This document shows, in pieces, positions 8,927-18,395 of a DNA stretch of 20,305 bases (the first letter of the stretch is position 1; every line of letters begins with the position of its first letter). Under the pieces are notes generated by a model, which was given only the letters and a program-made list of their open reading frames with translations, did no database searches and was not told the DNA's origin. Source of the stretch: Nemertoderma westbladi (lineage: Eukaryota > Xenacoelomorpha > Nemertodermatida > Nemertodermatidae); the NCBI GenBank assembly GCA_032718475.1, contig JAUCBJ010005203.1, positions 1-20,305 on the forward strand, read 5' to 3'. The position numbers and the translations under genes were made by a program.

Positions 8927-9390
8927 ATGATTCAAGTTCAGGCGATTCCTCGAGGGAAGTGGACAATCGGCTATTAATAAATATCTTAGTTGGAGACCAG
9001 TACCTTTCTGTACGTAAACCATGGCGATTCCATGCGTTACGGAAAGTTTCAAGAGAATTGTTTATCCTATCCTTATAGCAAGTATGGAGTACGAATAAGT
9101 CCACTGTGTTCGTTGGATCCAACAAACAGTTATCTTCCATCCAGTAAAACAACTCGTAGTACAAACTTCGGACAGACCTAAAGACATCTCGCCATAATCT
9201 CTCAATTCTCTGATTGTGGGTACTTTTACCCGCTATAAAGCTACCCCTGTTATATCCTCTATTAGCTATCATTAACGAAGCGACGTCACGGCTCTCCCCA
9301 CCCTTATCCCCCCTGACACGAGATGGTAATCCATAATACTGCATAAGGCACTTTCGCGCTTCAGCATCAGTGGGTTTCACACATACATAG
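8927..9390 (-). pseudogene. DDE/rve integrase-like gene, 3' part
   Basis: Read on the minus strand from about 9380: [19 protein letters not shown], then GDKGGE with the likely second catalytic aspartate, [20 protein letters not shown] with the likely catalytic glutamate, then [13 protein letters not shown] and [18 protein letters not shown]. This resembles a family of metazoan integrase-core proteins found in fish and invertebrates, related to transposon integrases and without a settled function. The C-terminus is cut at the palindrome junction: after ELESF the frame runs into antisense LINE-C (8926 downward) and ends at 8874. The N-terminal poly-glycine stretch in the open frame is only the poly-C tract and is not coding. 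Confidence 0.75.
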
Positions 9391-9455
9391 TATATATATA
9401 TATATATATCGGTACAATGAACCATGCTGTTAACACCCCCCCCCCCCCCCCCCCC
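9387..9455. repeat. TA dinucleotide run and 20-base poly-C
   Basis: A TATATA run at about 9389-9410 and an uninterrupted C20 at 9436-9455. Such a homopolymer is error-prone in sequencing, so its length is uncertain. It lies between the two integrase pieces. Confidence 0.9.
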
Positions 9456-9664
9456 ATTATTTTTTAACCCCCACCGCACCCCGTCGCTATTCCTGTTAGA
9501 CCCCCATACACATCCAATATATTGTAGTATTACTATTCTCTTTATTGATCTGTAGACTTTATTAAAACCGTCTCTTTTATTAAAACAAAATTATCTTTAT
9601 TAACAATAACAATAATTTATTTATTTATTAATTTTATTTTATTAATTTAAAAAACACTGATGAT
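9456..9664. other. AT-rich stretch between integrase pieces
   Basis: No coding signal on either strand; very AT-rich with TTTATT/TTAATT words. It could be an intron or an unrelated insertion between the 5' and 3' integrase parts. Confidence 0.5.
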
Positions 9665-10165
9665 GAAACCCGATACTCTCCTGTACTGCTTCCTGAAACA
9701 ACTTCAATACAGTTTCAGCACAATTATTCGTTGAAATATCGCCAAAGATATGTTATTAACCGTGAATAACCGTCAATGGCACCATGTACAACAAAACACC
9801 ACCTCACTAGGCTGTGGTGGCCGTCTATATGCCACAGCGAATTTGCACCCCTAACATTATACTTACGGCGACTAACAAGGGCCCCCCAGCGGTAGGATGA
9901 AGAAACGGGATCGATTTCTCGTAGAATTGAGGAAACACGATTTAACCCTACATATATATTCTTCATCCGTAGTAAAGAATTCACCATCCGGCAACCAGCA
10001 TGTGGAAATTCCCGGTGTATTTCTCTAATAGCGGCAAACAGTGTTCCATTTGTAACCACTCGTCCAACTCGTTGCAAACCGTATTGTCTTACACGTGTCA
10101 TTATTGCGGACCTACTAACACCGAATATCTTCGAAATATCTTCGAAAAACTAATTACAGACAATA
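9665..10165 (-). pseudogene. DDE/rve integrase-like gene, 5' part
   Basis: Read on the minus strand. A helix-turn-helix-like segment, EDISKIFGVSRSAIMTRV, spans the ATG at 10101, so that ATG is not the true start; a TAG lies just upstream near 10150. A second helical region (IREIHREFPHAGCRMVNSLL) follows, then NSLWHIDGHHSLVRW with the likely first catalytic aspartate and HGAIDGYSRLITYL. After a frame change near 9735 the sequence continues as TNNCAETVLKLFQEAVQE to about 9670. The domain order (HTH, then DDE core) fits an integrase or transposase that binds DNA ends and joins them to a target. It is broken by at least one frameshift and by separation from its 3' part. Confidence 0.75.
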
Positions 10166-10402
10166 TCTCCTGGTGCATTATTTCAACTTGATATGCCATA
10201 TTTAAACTAGCCTCTGGCAAACTAATATAAAATTACGAAACGAAACGAAGGTAATAAAACGGCAGGGCAGTACAGTAATTCATTACCTACTGCAGCACCG
10301 CACCGGTGCGGTACAGTACAGCAGTACCCAAATCTAGGCCTATTGCGGGACATAATTCAAATATCCCGCCTATTCATGGTATCATAGCAACAACAACAGC
10401 TA
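10166..10402. other. Region between integrase gene and satellite
   Basis: No gene. It includes a perfect 16-bp palindrome ACCGCACCGGTGCGGT at 10297-10312, surrounded by GTAC/CAGTAC words, and a small inverted pair GCGGGA (10345-10350) and TCCCGC (10364-10369). It would lie upstream of the integrase gene, so promoter or end sequences of that element could be here, but I see no diagnostic motif. Confidence 0.4.
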
Positions 10403-10866
10403 TTAATTACGACGGTCAATAATGTCAACATTAATAACGACGGTCGATCTGGTTCCAGTACTTAATTACGACGGTCAATAATGTCAACATTAATAACGAC
10501 GGTCGATCTGGTTTCATTATTTAATTACGACGGTCGATAATGTCAACATTAATAGCGACGGTCGATCTGGTTCCAGTATTTAATTACGACGGTCGATAAT
10601 GTCAACATTAATAACGACGGTCGATCTGGTTCCAGTATTTAATTACGACGGTCGATAATGTCAACATTAATAACGACGGTCGATCTGGTTCCATTATTTA
10701 ATTACGACGGTCGATAATGTCAACATTAATAACGACGGTCGATCTGGTTCCAGTATTTAATTACGACGCACGATAATTATCAGCATTTAATTACGACGGT
10801 CGATAATTTACAGTATTTAATTACGACGGTCGATAATTTACAGTATTTAATTAGTGACGGTCGATG
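10403..10866. repeat. Satellite array: six 59-bp dimers and three 30-bp monomers
   Basis: Units starting TTAATTACGACGG (with variants) begin at 10403, 10462, 10521, 10580, 10639 and 10698, each exactly 59 bp, and then at 10757, 10787 and 10817, each 30 bp, with a final partial unit at 10847. The 59-bp unit is itself a dimer of 29- and 30-bp halves; each half has the core GACGGTCGAT (twice GACGGTCAAT in the first two dimers), giving 15 clear copies. The unit at 10757 has a degenerate core. Dimers are nearly identical to one another, so they expanded more recently than the monomers diverged. Confidence 0.95.
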
Positions 10867-10888
10867 TTGGTAGCTTTATCGACCGTCA
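10855..10888. repeat. Hairpin closing the satellite array
   Basis: The last core, TGACGGTCGAT (10855-10865), is followed after 12 bases by its exact reverse complement ATCGACCGTCA (10878-10888). The 11-bp perfect stem contains the same motif as the array, so the final unit is inverted. Confidence 0.9.
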
Positions 10889-10927
10889 TAAAATTATATC
10901 GAATTAAAATACCAAAAGTATGCCATA

Positions 10928-11088
10928 GTAACCAAGTAACATAAAGGACCCCCTTGGAAATAAGCTGCAAAGCTTTAGGGGTAATCCTATATGTTATGTT
11001 ATGTTGGACAATACCTTTATACGGGTACATTGTTTGGTGTATTTGTTATTGTTTTTACATAATGTATAAATAAATCTATCTATCTATA
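10928..11088 (+). mobile_element. LINE-C 3' end, independent truncated copy
   Basis: 161 bp matching the reverse complement of 12239-12394 with one 5-bp indel (an extra ATGTT) and one visible substitution (ACGGG against ACCGG). It runs from GTAACCAAG to TAAATAAATC and a (TCTA)n tail. Similarity ends at the tail, as expected for a LINE 3' terminus. It is more diverged than the palindrome arms, so it is a separate, heavily 5'-truncated insertion and not part of the palindrome. Confidence 0.85.
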
Positions 11089-11469
11089 TATATTTTATAT
11101 TGAACGCCATTTCGGAAATTAATACATTTTCAATTTTAACTCTTTTACAATTTTACCTACAATTTGGCCAGTTTATACACAATCATTCTAAAAACAAATA
11201 GGAAAACACAAGTAGAGTAAATAACACTAGAAAGAAGTTATTCCTTCTTAGTTGTGTTGAGGAGGTTTGTTGTATTGGCTCTTGTGGTCTTTACTACACG
11301 GGTGAAGTATACTTTTCCGGAAATTTCAGGAAATTGAAAAAACATATTTCCGGAAAAATCACTACTATGCCGGACAACCACCCATTTATTGATTACGTAA
11401 TTAAATTAAGTAAAATAAAAAATCAACTTAAATCCATTTGTTATACTGGGAAAGAGAACATAAAATAAT
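11089..11469. other. AT-rich stretch without a gene
   Basis: No coding signal. It contains an inverted pair of near-palindromic words, TTTTCCGGAAA (11313-11323) and TTTCCGGAAAA (11347-11357), with TTTCAGGAAA between them. Confidence 0.5.
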
Positions 11470-11572
11470 GGCGATACCTTAACGTCACCATCCTTCCGAG
11501 CTGCTTCTAGTTGATTCAATTGCTCCATCATCTTGATCTTCCAGTTCTTCTCCCGTAATTCATTGTTCTTTG
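11470..11572 (-). other. Possible coiled-coil exon fragment next to gag
   Basis: On the minus strand the open frame leaves the GC-rich gag sequence near 11573 and continues as MNYGRRTGRSR in one frame or as NELREKNWKIKMMEQLNQL in another. The latter looks helical and is followed by a possible donor AAGGTATCG near 11480. Base composition changes sharply at about 11573. Whether this is a host exon, a retrotransposon segment or chance cannot be decided. Confidence 0.25.
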
Positions 11573-12009
11573 ACGCGCGTCGGCCCGGTCCGCGACTCGG
11601 TCGAGGTCGCGGAAGTCCTCCTCGGCGAGTTGGAGGCGGATGGCGTCGGGCATCTGGCGGAGGAACGCCTCCTCGAACAGCAGGCAGTGGTGGTCGTCAC
11701 CGAGGCCATTCAAGTCCCGGGTCCCAGAGCCGCACGGCGCGGTCGTGGCGGGAGAGTCCGAATACCTTGAGGAGTTTGGCCTTGATCTGGGCGTACTGGT
11801 TGACAGTAAGGGCGTCCTGGATCAGCTGGAGGAGGCGGCTGGCGGTGTCTTGGTCGAGGGCCCCTACCAGTAGTAGTACGTCGTGGCTTCGGCTGTGACG
11901 TCCCGGATGGCGAACTGTGCCTCGGCCTGTCTGCCTGTGCGAACCAGACCTCTGGCTGGTTAGTCCAGAAGACGGGCAGTTTCAGGGCAACGTCATTTTC
12001 CTCAGCCAT
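11573..12009 (-). pseudogene. Gypsy-like gag fragment, frameshifted
   Basis: It starts at the minus-strand ATG at 12009 (MAEENDVALKLPVFW, then EVWFAQA). After a frameshift it continues with AQFAIRDVTAEA, then ALDQDTASRLLQLIQDALT, LLKVFGLSRHDRAVRLW, and finally LLFEEAFLRQMPDAIRLQL in the frame ending at 11528. This order matches the capsid region of Gag from metazoan Gypsy-type LTR retrotransposons, whose product forms the particle around the element RNA. At least three frame changes and a GC content far above the surroundings are visible. No protease, zinc knuckle or LTR is seen nearby, so this is an isolated gag piece. It was probably acquired independently of the neighbouring LINEs. Confidence 0.8.
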
Positions 12010-12238
12010 GGCTGCATGGTGAAGGCGCTGGGGTGGGGTGCGAGATGCAGTTCGGCTCAACAAATCGCGCTGAGCAGTGAGGTCACCAATGTGCAATGTG
12101 GCAGTATGCAAAAGTCACTGTCTGACTAACTGGACTAACTATTTAAATATATTAATATTATATAGCACTGTCAGACTGTAGCAGAACTGCTGCCTAATAC
12201 TCAAATGTATAGTGAATATCAACTTCTCTTACTCCTCC
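12010..12238. other. Short stretch upstream of gag, no gene
   Basis: The gag-frame ORF extends upstream to about 12111, but that part has no recognised features and may be the 5' leader of the retrotransposon. From 12120 the sequence is AT-rich and non-coding up to the LINE-C tail. Confidence 0.4.
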
Positions 12239-13222
12239 TATAGATAGATAGATTTATTTATACATTATGTAAAAACAATAACAAATACACCAAACAATGT
12301 ACCGGTATAAAGGTATTGTCCAACATAACATATAGGATTACCCCTAAAGCTTTGCAGCTTATTTCCAAGGGGGTCCTTTATGTTACTTGGTTACAAATAC
12401 AATATTACACTACGCTAACCTAAAACCCATATAAAACGTAATTACACTATGTACATGTACAACTTTACCGAGAGCGTGACAATGTCCGACTCAACGATAA
12501 AGATATAATGTACAGAACAATTTATTATAAAACGTAATTACAGTATAAATATTAAATAATTAATAAACTAATAACTTACTGTAGGACTATTGTACCTATT
12601 TTTACATTGCACATGGAGGTGAGATTTAACTGCAGATTTAAAAGAATGTGGATTATCTAGGTTTATAATTTCATTAGGCATAGCGTTCCAATTTTTAATG
12701 CCGTTAAAAAAGAAAGTATCAGATTCGAAGGATTTACAATTCGGGAGGTAGAAGTTTGAAGCACTAGCTCTGGTACTGTAAGAGTGTGTATCGCGTACTC
12801 TGTTGAATTTTTGTTTTAGGTAATTGGGACATTTACCATTATACACTTTATGCACATGGTTAAGGCGTATCTGCTTAACTCTACTATCTAAGTTAAGTAG
12901 TCCAGATTCAGAAAAGTCATCTGGAGTTAGGTGGTGCCTAGGTTTGTAGTCTTTAATAAATCGTACTACTTTATTCTGAGGTACTTGTAATTTACATTTA
13001 AGCTGTTTGGTTAAGCCTTCATACCAAGAAGAGCATGCATAGTCCATGTGACACTGTATTAAAGAAGAGCAAAGTAACTTGCGGGAGTCGGTGTTCAAAC
13101 TATTTTTATTTCTGTATAGAAACCTAAGCCTACTGTTAACTTTCGAGAAAATATTTTTCACTGTACTTTCTCCTGATAAGCAGTTATCCAATGTGGCGCC
13201 TAAATATTTAACTTTCTTTTTA
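12239..13222 (-). mobile_element. LINE-C 3' part, right arm, with complete 3' end
   Basis: Coding part at 12568-13222 is the mirror of the left copy, with one residue change (Met for Leu at 12681). The 3' untranslated region runs without a break from 12567 to a (TCTA)n tail at 12239. The palindrome edge (12485) falls inside this untranslated region, about 90 bp upstream of the part shared with the solo 3' end at 10928-11088. Continuity here is the main evidence that the right arm is ancestral at this junction. Confidence 0.88.
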
Positions 13223-13599
13223 TTTTCACAATGACATATAACAATGAAATGCCAAAACACAAAGTCACAATCACAATTTTAGTTCAAATCTTATTATTAC
13301 ATTTTATGCAATTAACTAGCAGGCAATACCCTAGGCATGTTACCCGGTATTTCCCGCTACCGGCATAGGCCTACTGGTACCGGTATAGGCCTACTGACGT
13401 ACCGGTACTTAGTACCGGTACCGAATGTGAATTAAACTTTTCTAAAAGTGGCCTATAACGACCGCTGGTTAAGGTTATACACACATGCCAAGTTCCAGCG
13501 CAATCCCTCTGCCCGTTTTGGAGGAGTTCGAACACAGAGAGAGAGACAGAATTTGATTTTTATAGTTATAGATAAGAAGTTATTCTGTAAATATTTCCT
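13223..13599. other. Non-coding stretch, mirror of 7812-8188
   Basis: Same content as the left arm: the ACCGGT/AGGCCTA palindrome cluster at 13347-13422, the CT/GA-rich run, and the 15-base remnant of repeat copy B at 13585-13599. No gene. No base difference from the left arm was seen in the ACCGGT cluster. Confidence 0.6.
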
Positions 13600-13758
13600 T
13601 TTCTTTTTTAGTTTAACTACACCTTTAATCAAGGTAATATAGTTTAGAGCACAATAATTATGAATTAACTATTATAATTGATAATACACACACAAACCGC
13701 CACCAGAATATTAAATTTAATTTTAAAGGAGCGTAGTGCAAAGTAAAGGTTCCGAGTT

Positions 13759-16697
13759 TTATTGAGAGGCTAGTTCGGTCAGAGTCGGTGCAGATGCACA
13801 GTGCAAAGTGTGGTAGCGATCACAACAGTTGCCATGGCAATAGAGGCAGATACAGTCTGTTGAAAGTGAGTGGAAAGGCCGGTTTGTTTGGCAAATTTTG
13901 TGGTGAAAACCGTGAGATGTAAATCTTGTTAATACATGACGATTGCGCTGTTTAGATAGTTTCCAGGTAGAAGAAGCAAAAGCAGGGCCATTTGAGTAAT
14001 TTTCTTGGATAAAGTTGAGTTCACGGTTGTGGCGGTAATGATTGTATTGCGTAATAACTTCGGTGTTAAATATCAGAGGTGTTTTCGTAATTATGTCTTC
14101 GATAAAAGATTGTTCATCAACGAGATGAAAAGCTAGAGTCGATGAAGCCATGATATGAAGGCCGAGCAATCGTTTAATGTAAGTTGATTTGATGCGGTCC
14201 AGTTCTTTCAGGTTTGCTAGGGTTAGGAAGTGGGCGAAGACAGGAAGGGCATAGAGAGCCATACTGCCATAGGGGCAATTTTCATTCTGAAAAGTTTTAA
14301 TCCAGTGTCAACAGATAAAAGCCTGAGGTTGTTAAGAGAGCCCGTAATACTATACGATTTTTTCTTTTTTGAGGTAATATGTTTCGTGAAACTTAGCGAG
14401 GTCTGTAGTGTAACACCCAGGTAGTCGTATTCATTACATATTGTTATGTCGTTGCCGCCATATATAAATTTGTCTGCAGCGGCCAAACGTCCTGCCTTTC
14501 TAAATTTTACAATTATACAAATTTTTCACTAAGTTGACGTCCATTCCATTTTTGAGACACCATGATTGAAGTACGTCCAAGCCATTTTGAATAGTCTGTC
14601 TGTCTGGGGCGTATAGTACGAGGTCGTCGGCGTAAAACAGGAACTTTAGGAAAGATACCGTCTGTCGGAAAGCCCATGCCAAGTCGGATATAAATACAAT
14701 AAAACATAGCGGGGAAAAACAGTCTCCCTGTAAAACTCCACGGAACTGCGCAATAATATCTGAGAGATTTAGACCGTCGAATATTCTAATATTGTTTTGG
14801 AGTAGATTTTTAATTAAATCGAATAATTTTCCCTTTATTCCAAATTTGTACAACTTTGATAAAAGAATTGCACGGTTCACTTTATCGAAGGCTTTCTGAA
14901 AATCTACAAATGCTGCATACATTTTTCGATCTGATTTATTTGCCGATTGTAAAGCAGAGTAAATGTCGTTTAACAGTATACGTAGGGCATCGGCCATAGA
15001 CTTATTAGGCATAAAACCATATTGTTCCGACGGAATTTTGTGTGCTATGTACCATCGAACACGAGTGTTTATTATAGATGTGAGAGTTTTAATAAATACA
15101 GATAACAATGCAATTCCCCTGTAGTTATCTGGTTTTGTAATTAGTCCTTTGCCTTTGTATAGGAGAAGGATTATGCATTCCTTCCAGCGTTGCGGTAGTC
15201 TGCCAATATTTAGACAAATTAAATTAAAGGAAGAACAGGAGTTTAGACAGGCATTATACAACACCAACAGCAATGTAAGTATAAATGGCATTGTGAGTTT
15301 GAGGTGTTCATAAAAGATACCATCCATACCGCTAGCTTTCCCGTTATTGCACATGTTTATACTATGGGCTATCTCGTTCTCCGTAATAGGGTCGTTGTAC
15401 CATTCGGTATCTAGCCGTTCATTGAGCGAGGTTGTTTGTATTGTAGGAACATGAGGAACATCTCCAGAAACTCCGAGCAGATCTTGGAAATGAGAATTCA
15501 ATGTGGCTGAGTCGATAGGGGCCATTGTGCGTTTATACTCTTTATGTAATAGCCATGGTTTAATTTCTGAGCGGCTAACAAGATCCATAAGTGTGTCCTC
15601 CTCGAATTTGTTTCGTTTTCGATTTGTTAAAGCTTTGTATTCTTTCCTGAGGTACCAGAAGTTGGATTGTTCGGCAGTTGAGTTATTTCGAACATTCATG
15701 GCGGCGATTAACCGTTGTTTTGACCTGCGACATTCTGTATCAAACCAAGGTTTACCAAAGATTTTCGATTTCTTCAGGATTGTCGAGTCCGCCATTAGCT
15801 CGGTTAGAAGATCGGCGGCATTATCTATATTATTCACTGCTAGCTGCTGGTAGATAGATACCTGTATGGTTAGGGTGGGATATGAAATTTTGTAGATTTA
15901 TTTTACGGGATAGACGTGCTGGCATGTTCTGAGGGATCGGTAAACTGGAAGCCAAAGAGAAGGCACCAGATACTGGTTGGTTTTTCCTTGCAGGGTTCTG
16001 CTCGACTATTAAGTGCGGCAGTGGCGCCTGTGTTGGACACTGGAATTTTACAAACATCAAATCGATAATGCTCTGTCCTTGGGGCGAAATATATGTGGGA
16101 ATCGTTGGAGAGTTTAATCCAATAAAACCAATGTTGGCGAGGTCAGTGGTGAGTTCAGTTCCGCGTGATCACGCTCTGTCCTTGGGGCGAAATATATGTG
16201 GGAATCGTTGGAGAGTTTAATCCAATAAAACCAATGTTGGCGAGGTCAGTGGTGAGTTCAGTTCCGCGTGATCCAAAGTCGAGCCGACAGTTAAAGTCCC
16301 CTCCTATTATAATAGGAATGTTGGGGTTCGTGTAGGAGAGTGCCTCGAATATTATCAGTAATATTTCTGCTAATGGGACATCAGGGTGGAAATAGAATAC
16401 TGCAAAATACGCACAGGATGATTTTATTACGATATAATGATCAGACTGTTTTATTAAACTTGGGGTTAGCCAAGGCCTGCAGAGAATCATGAGACCTCCT
16501 ACCGGCCGACCCCTACTCGGTTTAGTTGCGGGCTGAATATATGGGTAGTACGAGTTTGGGTTTAGGGTCTCATCGGTAAACATTGTTTCTGTAAATAGTA
16601 CGACATCACAGTTGCCGTAGAGTTGGATATCAGTAAGATTGGTAGCGAGGTAACGGTATCCTTCTACATTCCACAAATGAAACCGATACTTGTACAT
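13759..16697 (-). pseudogene. LINE-D ORF2, right-arm copy
   Basis: Mirror of 4714-7652. The endonuclease, reverse transcriptase (FYADD at 14623-14637) and zinc-knuckle motifs are present with the same frameshifts. Differences from the left arm: Pro to Ser at 15510, Thr to Met at 14996 and Leu to Phe at 14641. All three are non-synonymous, as expected for neutral change in a dead gene. Confidence 0.88.
16068..16273 (-). repeat. 103-bp tandem duplication, right-arm copy
   Basis: Exact mirror of 5138-5343, with units 16171-16273 and 16068-16170. Confidence 0.95.
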
Positions 16698-16730
16698 CAA
16701 CGCTCCTGACCTAGGCTGTATTGTTTATGT

Positions 16731-17462
16731 TTATTGTATGGTACGTTGAGTATTGTCTGCAGGGACCTGACTGTCCGAGTTGGCTGCGCGGGTCGCTCGT
16801 GGACGGAGCCCGAGATCCGCCCGATCCTTATCAGACAGCCGGATGCTAATCCCTTCTTCCCATAATAAGGGGTCCATAATGTTGTCTCGTTGTTCGTGTT
16901 CGCATATGATATGGAAACTCTGGAATGGTGAATTTCCGTCTTTCAGAGGTAGCTGAATAACATCCTGAAAACTAACGCCTTCTCGTCTTAGGTAATCCGC
17001 TATATCGTTGCGGGTTGTCAATAAGTCCAGCCGGCCGATGTGGACATGAGAACGCCCGGCGTTAGGGTTGGGGTGTGGCTTGGCAGCGCGAAGAGGGCCA
17101 CCTGTTTTATGACCCAAAACCAGTGGAAATGTTGTTGCGGTTGTACGAGGAACTTGGGAATTAGCGGTGTGGGGGTTCACTAGCGGCTGCGTACCCGCCT
17201 ACGATTGATGTACCGTACCGGTAGCATTGCTTTGTAGAACATCGATGAGTTTATTTTTACTCAATATGGCTTCCTGTTGCGCGTCGACAGCGATTTTCCT
17301 AGCCTCTGCTATGTCAGTTAATGTGGCGGTGTAGATGGAGTTCATGGCCATCAACAAATCGGAGATCCGCTTCTCATCGTCATTGGAGACACTTTTCTTT
17401 TGCTTTATTGAACGGAATAATGTCGTGACGTCGCTATGAAGTTTACTGAAATCATCGGCCAT
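16731..17462 (-). pseudogene. LINE-D ORF1, right-arm copy
   Basis: Same 244-codon frame with the same amber codon (17199-17201) and the same RRM-like segment. One residue differs from the left arm: Ser for Pro at codon 42 (17339). The shared stop shows that the gene was already dead before the two arms separated. Confidence 0.75.
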
Positions 17463-17560
17463 TTCATTTACAAAACATACACAGATAATATAGTATTATA
17501 AGATTAGACTATTACAGATACTATTAAAAGTAAATTTTATAATACTGTACATTATTAATA

Positions 17561-17936
17561 CTACTACTACTACTACTAGGTCGAGCGAACTCGGACAGTG
17601 GAAATGAGATCCTTCCAGGCTTCCCGATTCTCCATAGTTGTCGCAATTTCGTTTCTCCTAAGTTCAGTATCCCTTTCAAGTTGATCTATGTATGTTATGG
17701 CCGGTCGTCCACAACTACGCTTTCCATGAGTTGGTTGCCAGAAAAGTAGATCTGGTATGACCTCGTCTTTACTTCGCCAGCAGTGCCCACTGAATCTTAA
17801 TCTGCGTTCACGGAGGGTGGTTGATACAGGTGGTATTGTACCATAAAGCTCGGCGTTTGTCATGTGTTGTCTCCAGCTGATTTTTAGGGCTGCCCTTAGT
17901 AGTCTTGTGTAGCAACCATCAATTCGTTGTTAATAA
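17561..17936 (-). mobile_element. LINE-B insertion, right-arm copy
   Basis: Mirror of 3475-3850 with the same (TAG)6 tail, flanked by the same 13-bp duplication at 17548-17560 and 17937-17949. The encoded C-terminal fragment is identical to the left copy. Confidence 0.9.
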
Positions 17937-18236
17937 TACATTATTAATAAAATAGGAAATTTAAGGAAAAATGTCTCGTAAAGTTTCTTTCTTTTCTTTA
18001 CATTTCCCAAGTCCTTCAATATGCAGACACCGCACAGCACGAACGACGACCTCCCTGGAGACAGTGTTGGACTAGAGGAGAGCGACCTGCCTCCTTCGGT
18101 GACCGCCGCCCAAAACAACACGAGGCCCTTCTCAATATATATTATTTATTCAGCCACCCATTCTATATATTATATGTCCCCTTTATTCTCAATTGATTTT
18201 AACTCGCTATATTTCCAACACAGGTTGCCGAGGAAG
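17937..18236 (+). repeat. Interspersed repeat copy B, right arm
   Basis: Mirror of 3175-3474. The exon-like frame now lies on the plus strand, with its ATG at 18021. Confidence 0.85.
18021..18098 (+). other. Putative exon 1 in copy B, right arm
   Basis: Mirror of 3313-3390: 26 codons from ATG to a possible GTGACC donor at 18099, phase 0 with the next putative exon. The product is unrecognised. Confidence 0.25.
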
Positions 18237-18395
18237 CCCAAAGACGGGCTTTACATGACCAGTACTCCGTGTTCCGAAACTATTTCCTGATGTTGATATT
18301 CCCGAGAATATTGACCAATGGGACGCCGAGTATGAGGACAAAGCAACCAATTCTCTGGAATCCAGATTTCTGGATCTGGAAACTCAGATTACCGA
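18224..18395 (+). other. Putative exon 2 in copy B, right arm
   Basis: Mirror of 3016-3187, with a CACAG acceptor before 18224 and a GTAAGT donor at 18396. It has the same one-base frameshift near 18276. Confidence 0.35.

Larger units (their letters stand above)
13600..17519 (-). mobile_element. LINE-D, right-arm copy
   Basis: Mirror of 3892-7811 with identical layout and the same lesions. Base differences seen: 13697, 14641, 14996, 15510 and 17339 (partners 7714, 6770, 6415, 5901 and 4072). Confidence 0.8.

Noticed and set aside
8990-9181. Plus-strand 63-residue ORF opposite the integrase 3' part
   Set aside because: Antisense shadow of the integrase gene.
9380-9479. N-terminal poly-glycine part of the minus-strand ORF
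   Set aside because: It is the translation of the C20 and TA tracts and has no similarity to the integrase family.
10403-10866. CRISPR-like array
   Set aside because: The sequence between repeated cores is itself repeated and not unique, and the context is an animal genome; it is a satellite.
10928-11088. The solo LINE-C end as the displaced remainder of the left-arm LINE-C
   Set aside because: About 90 bp of LINE-C between the two is missing, and the divergence (a 5-bp indel plus a substitution in about 160 bp) exceeds that between the arms; an independent insertion fits better.
11533-11898. Plus-strand ORFs rich in R, G and S over the gag region
   Set aside because: They are shadows of GC-rich gag sequence coded on the minus strand.
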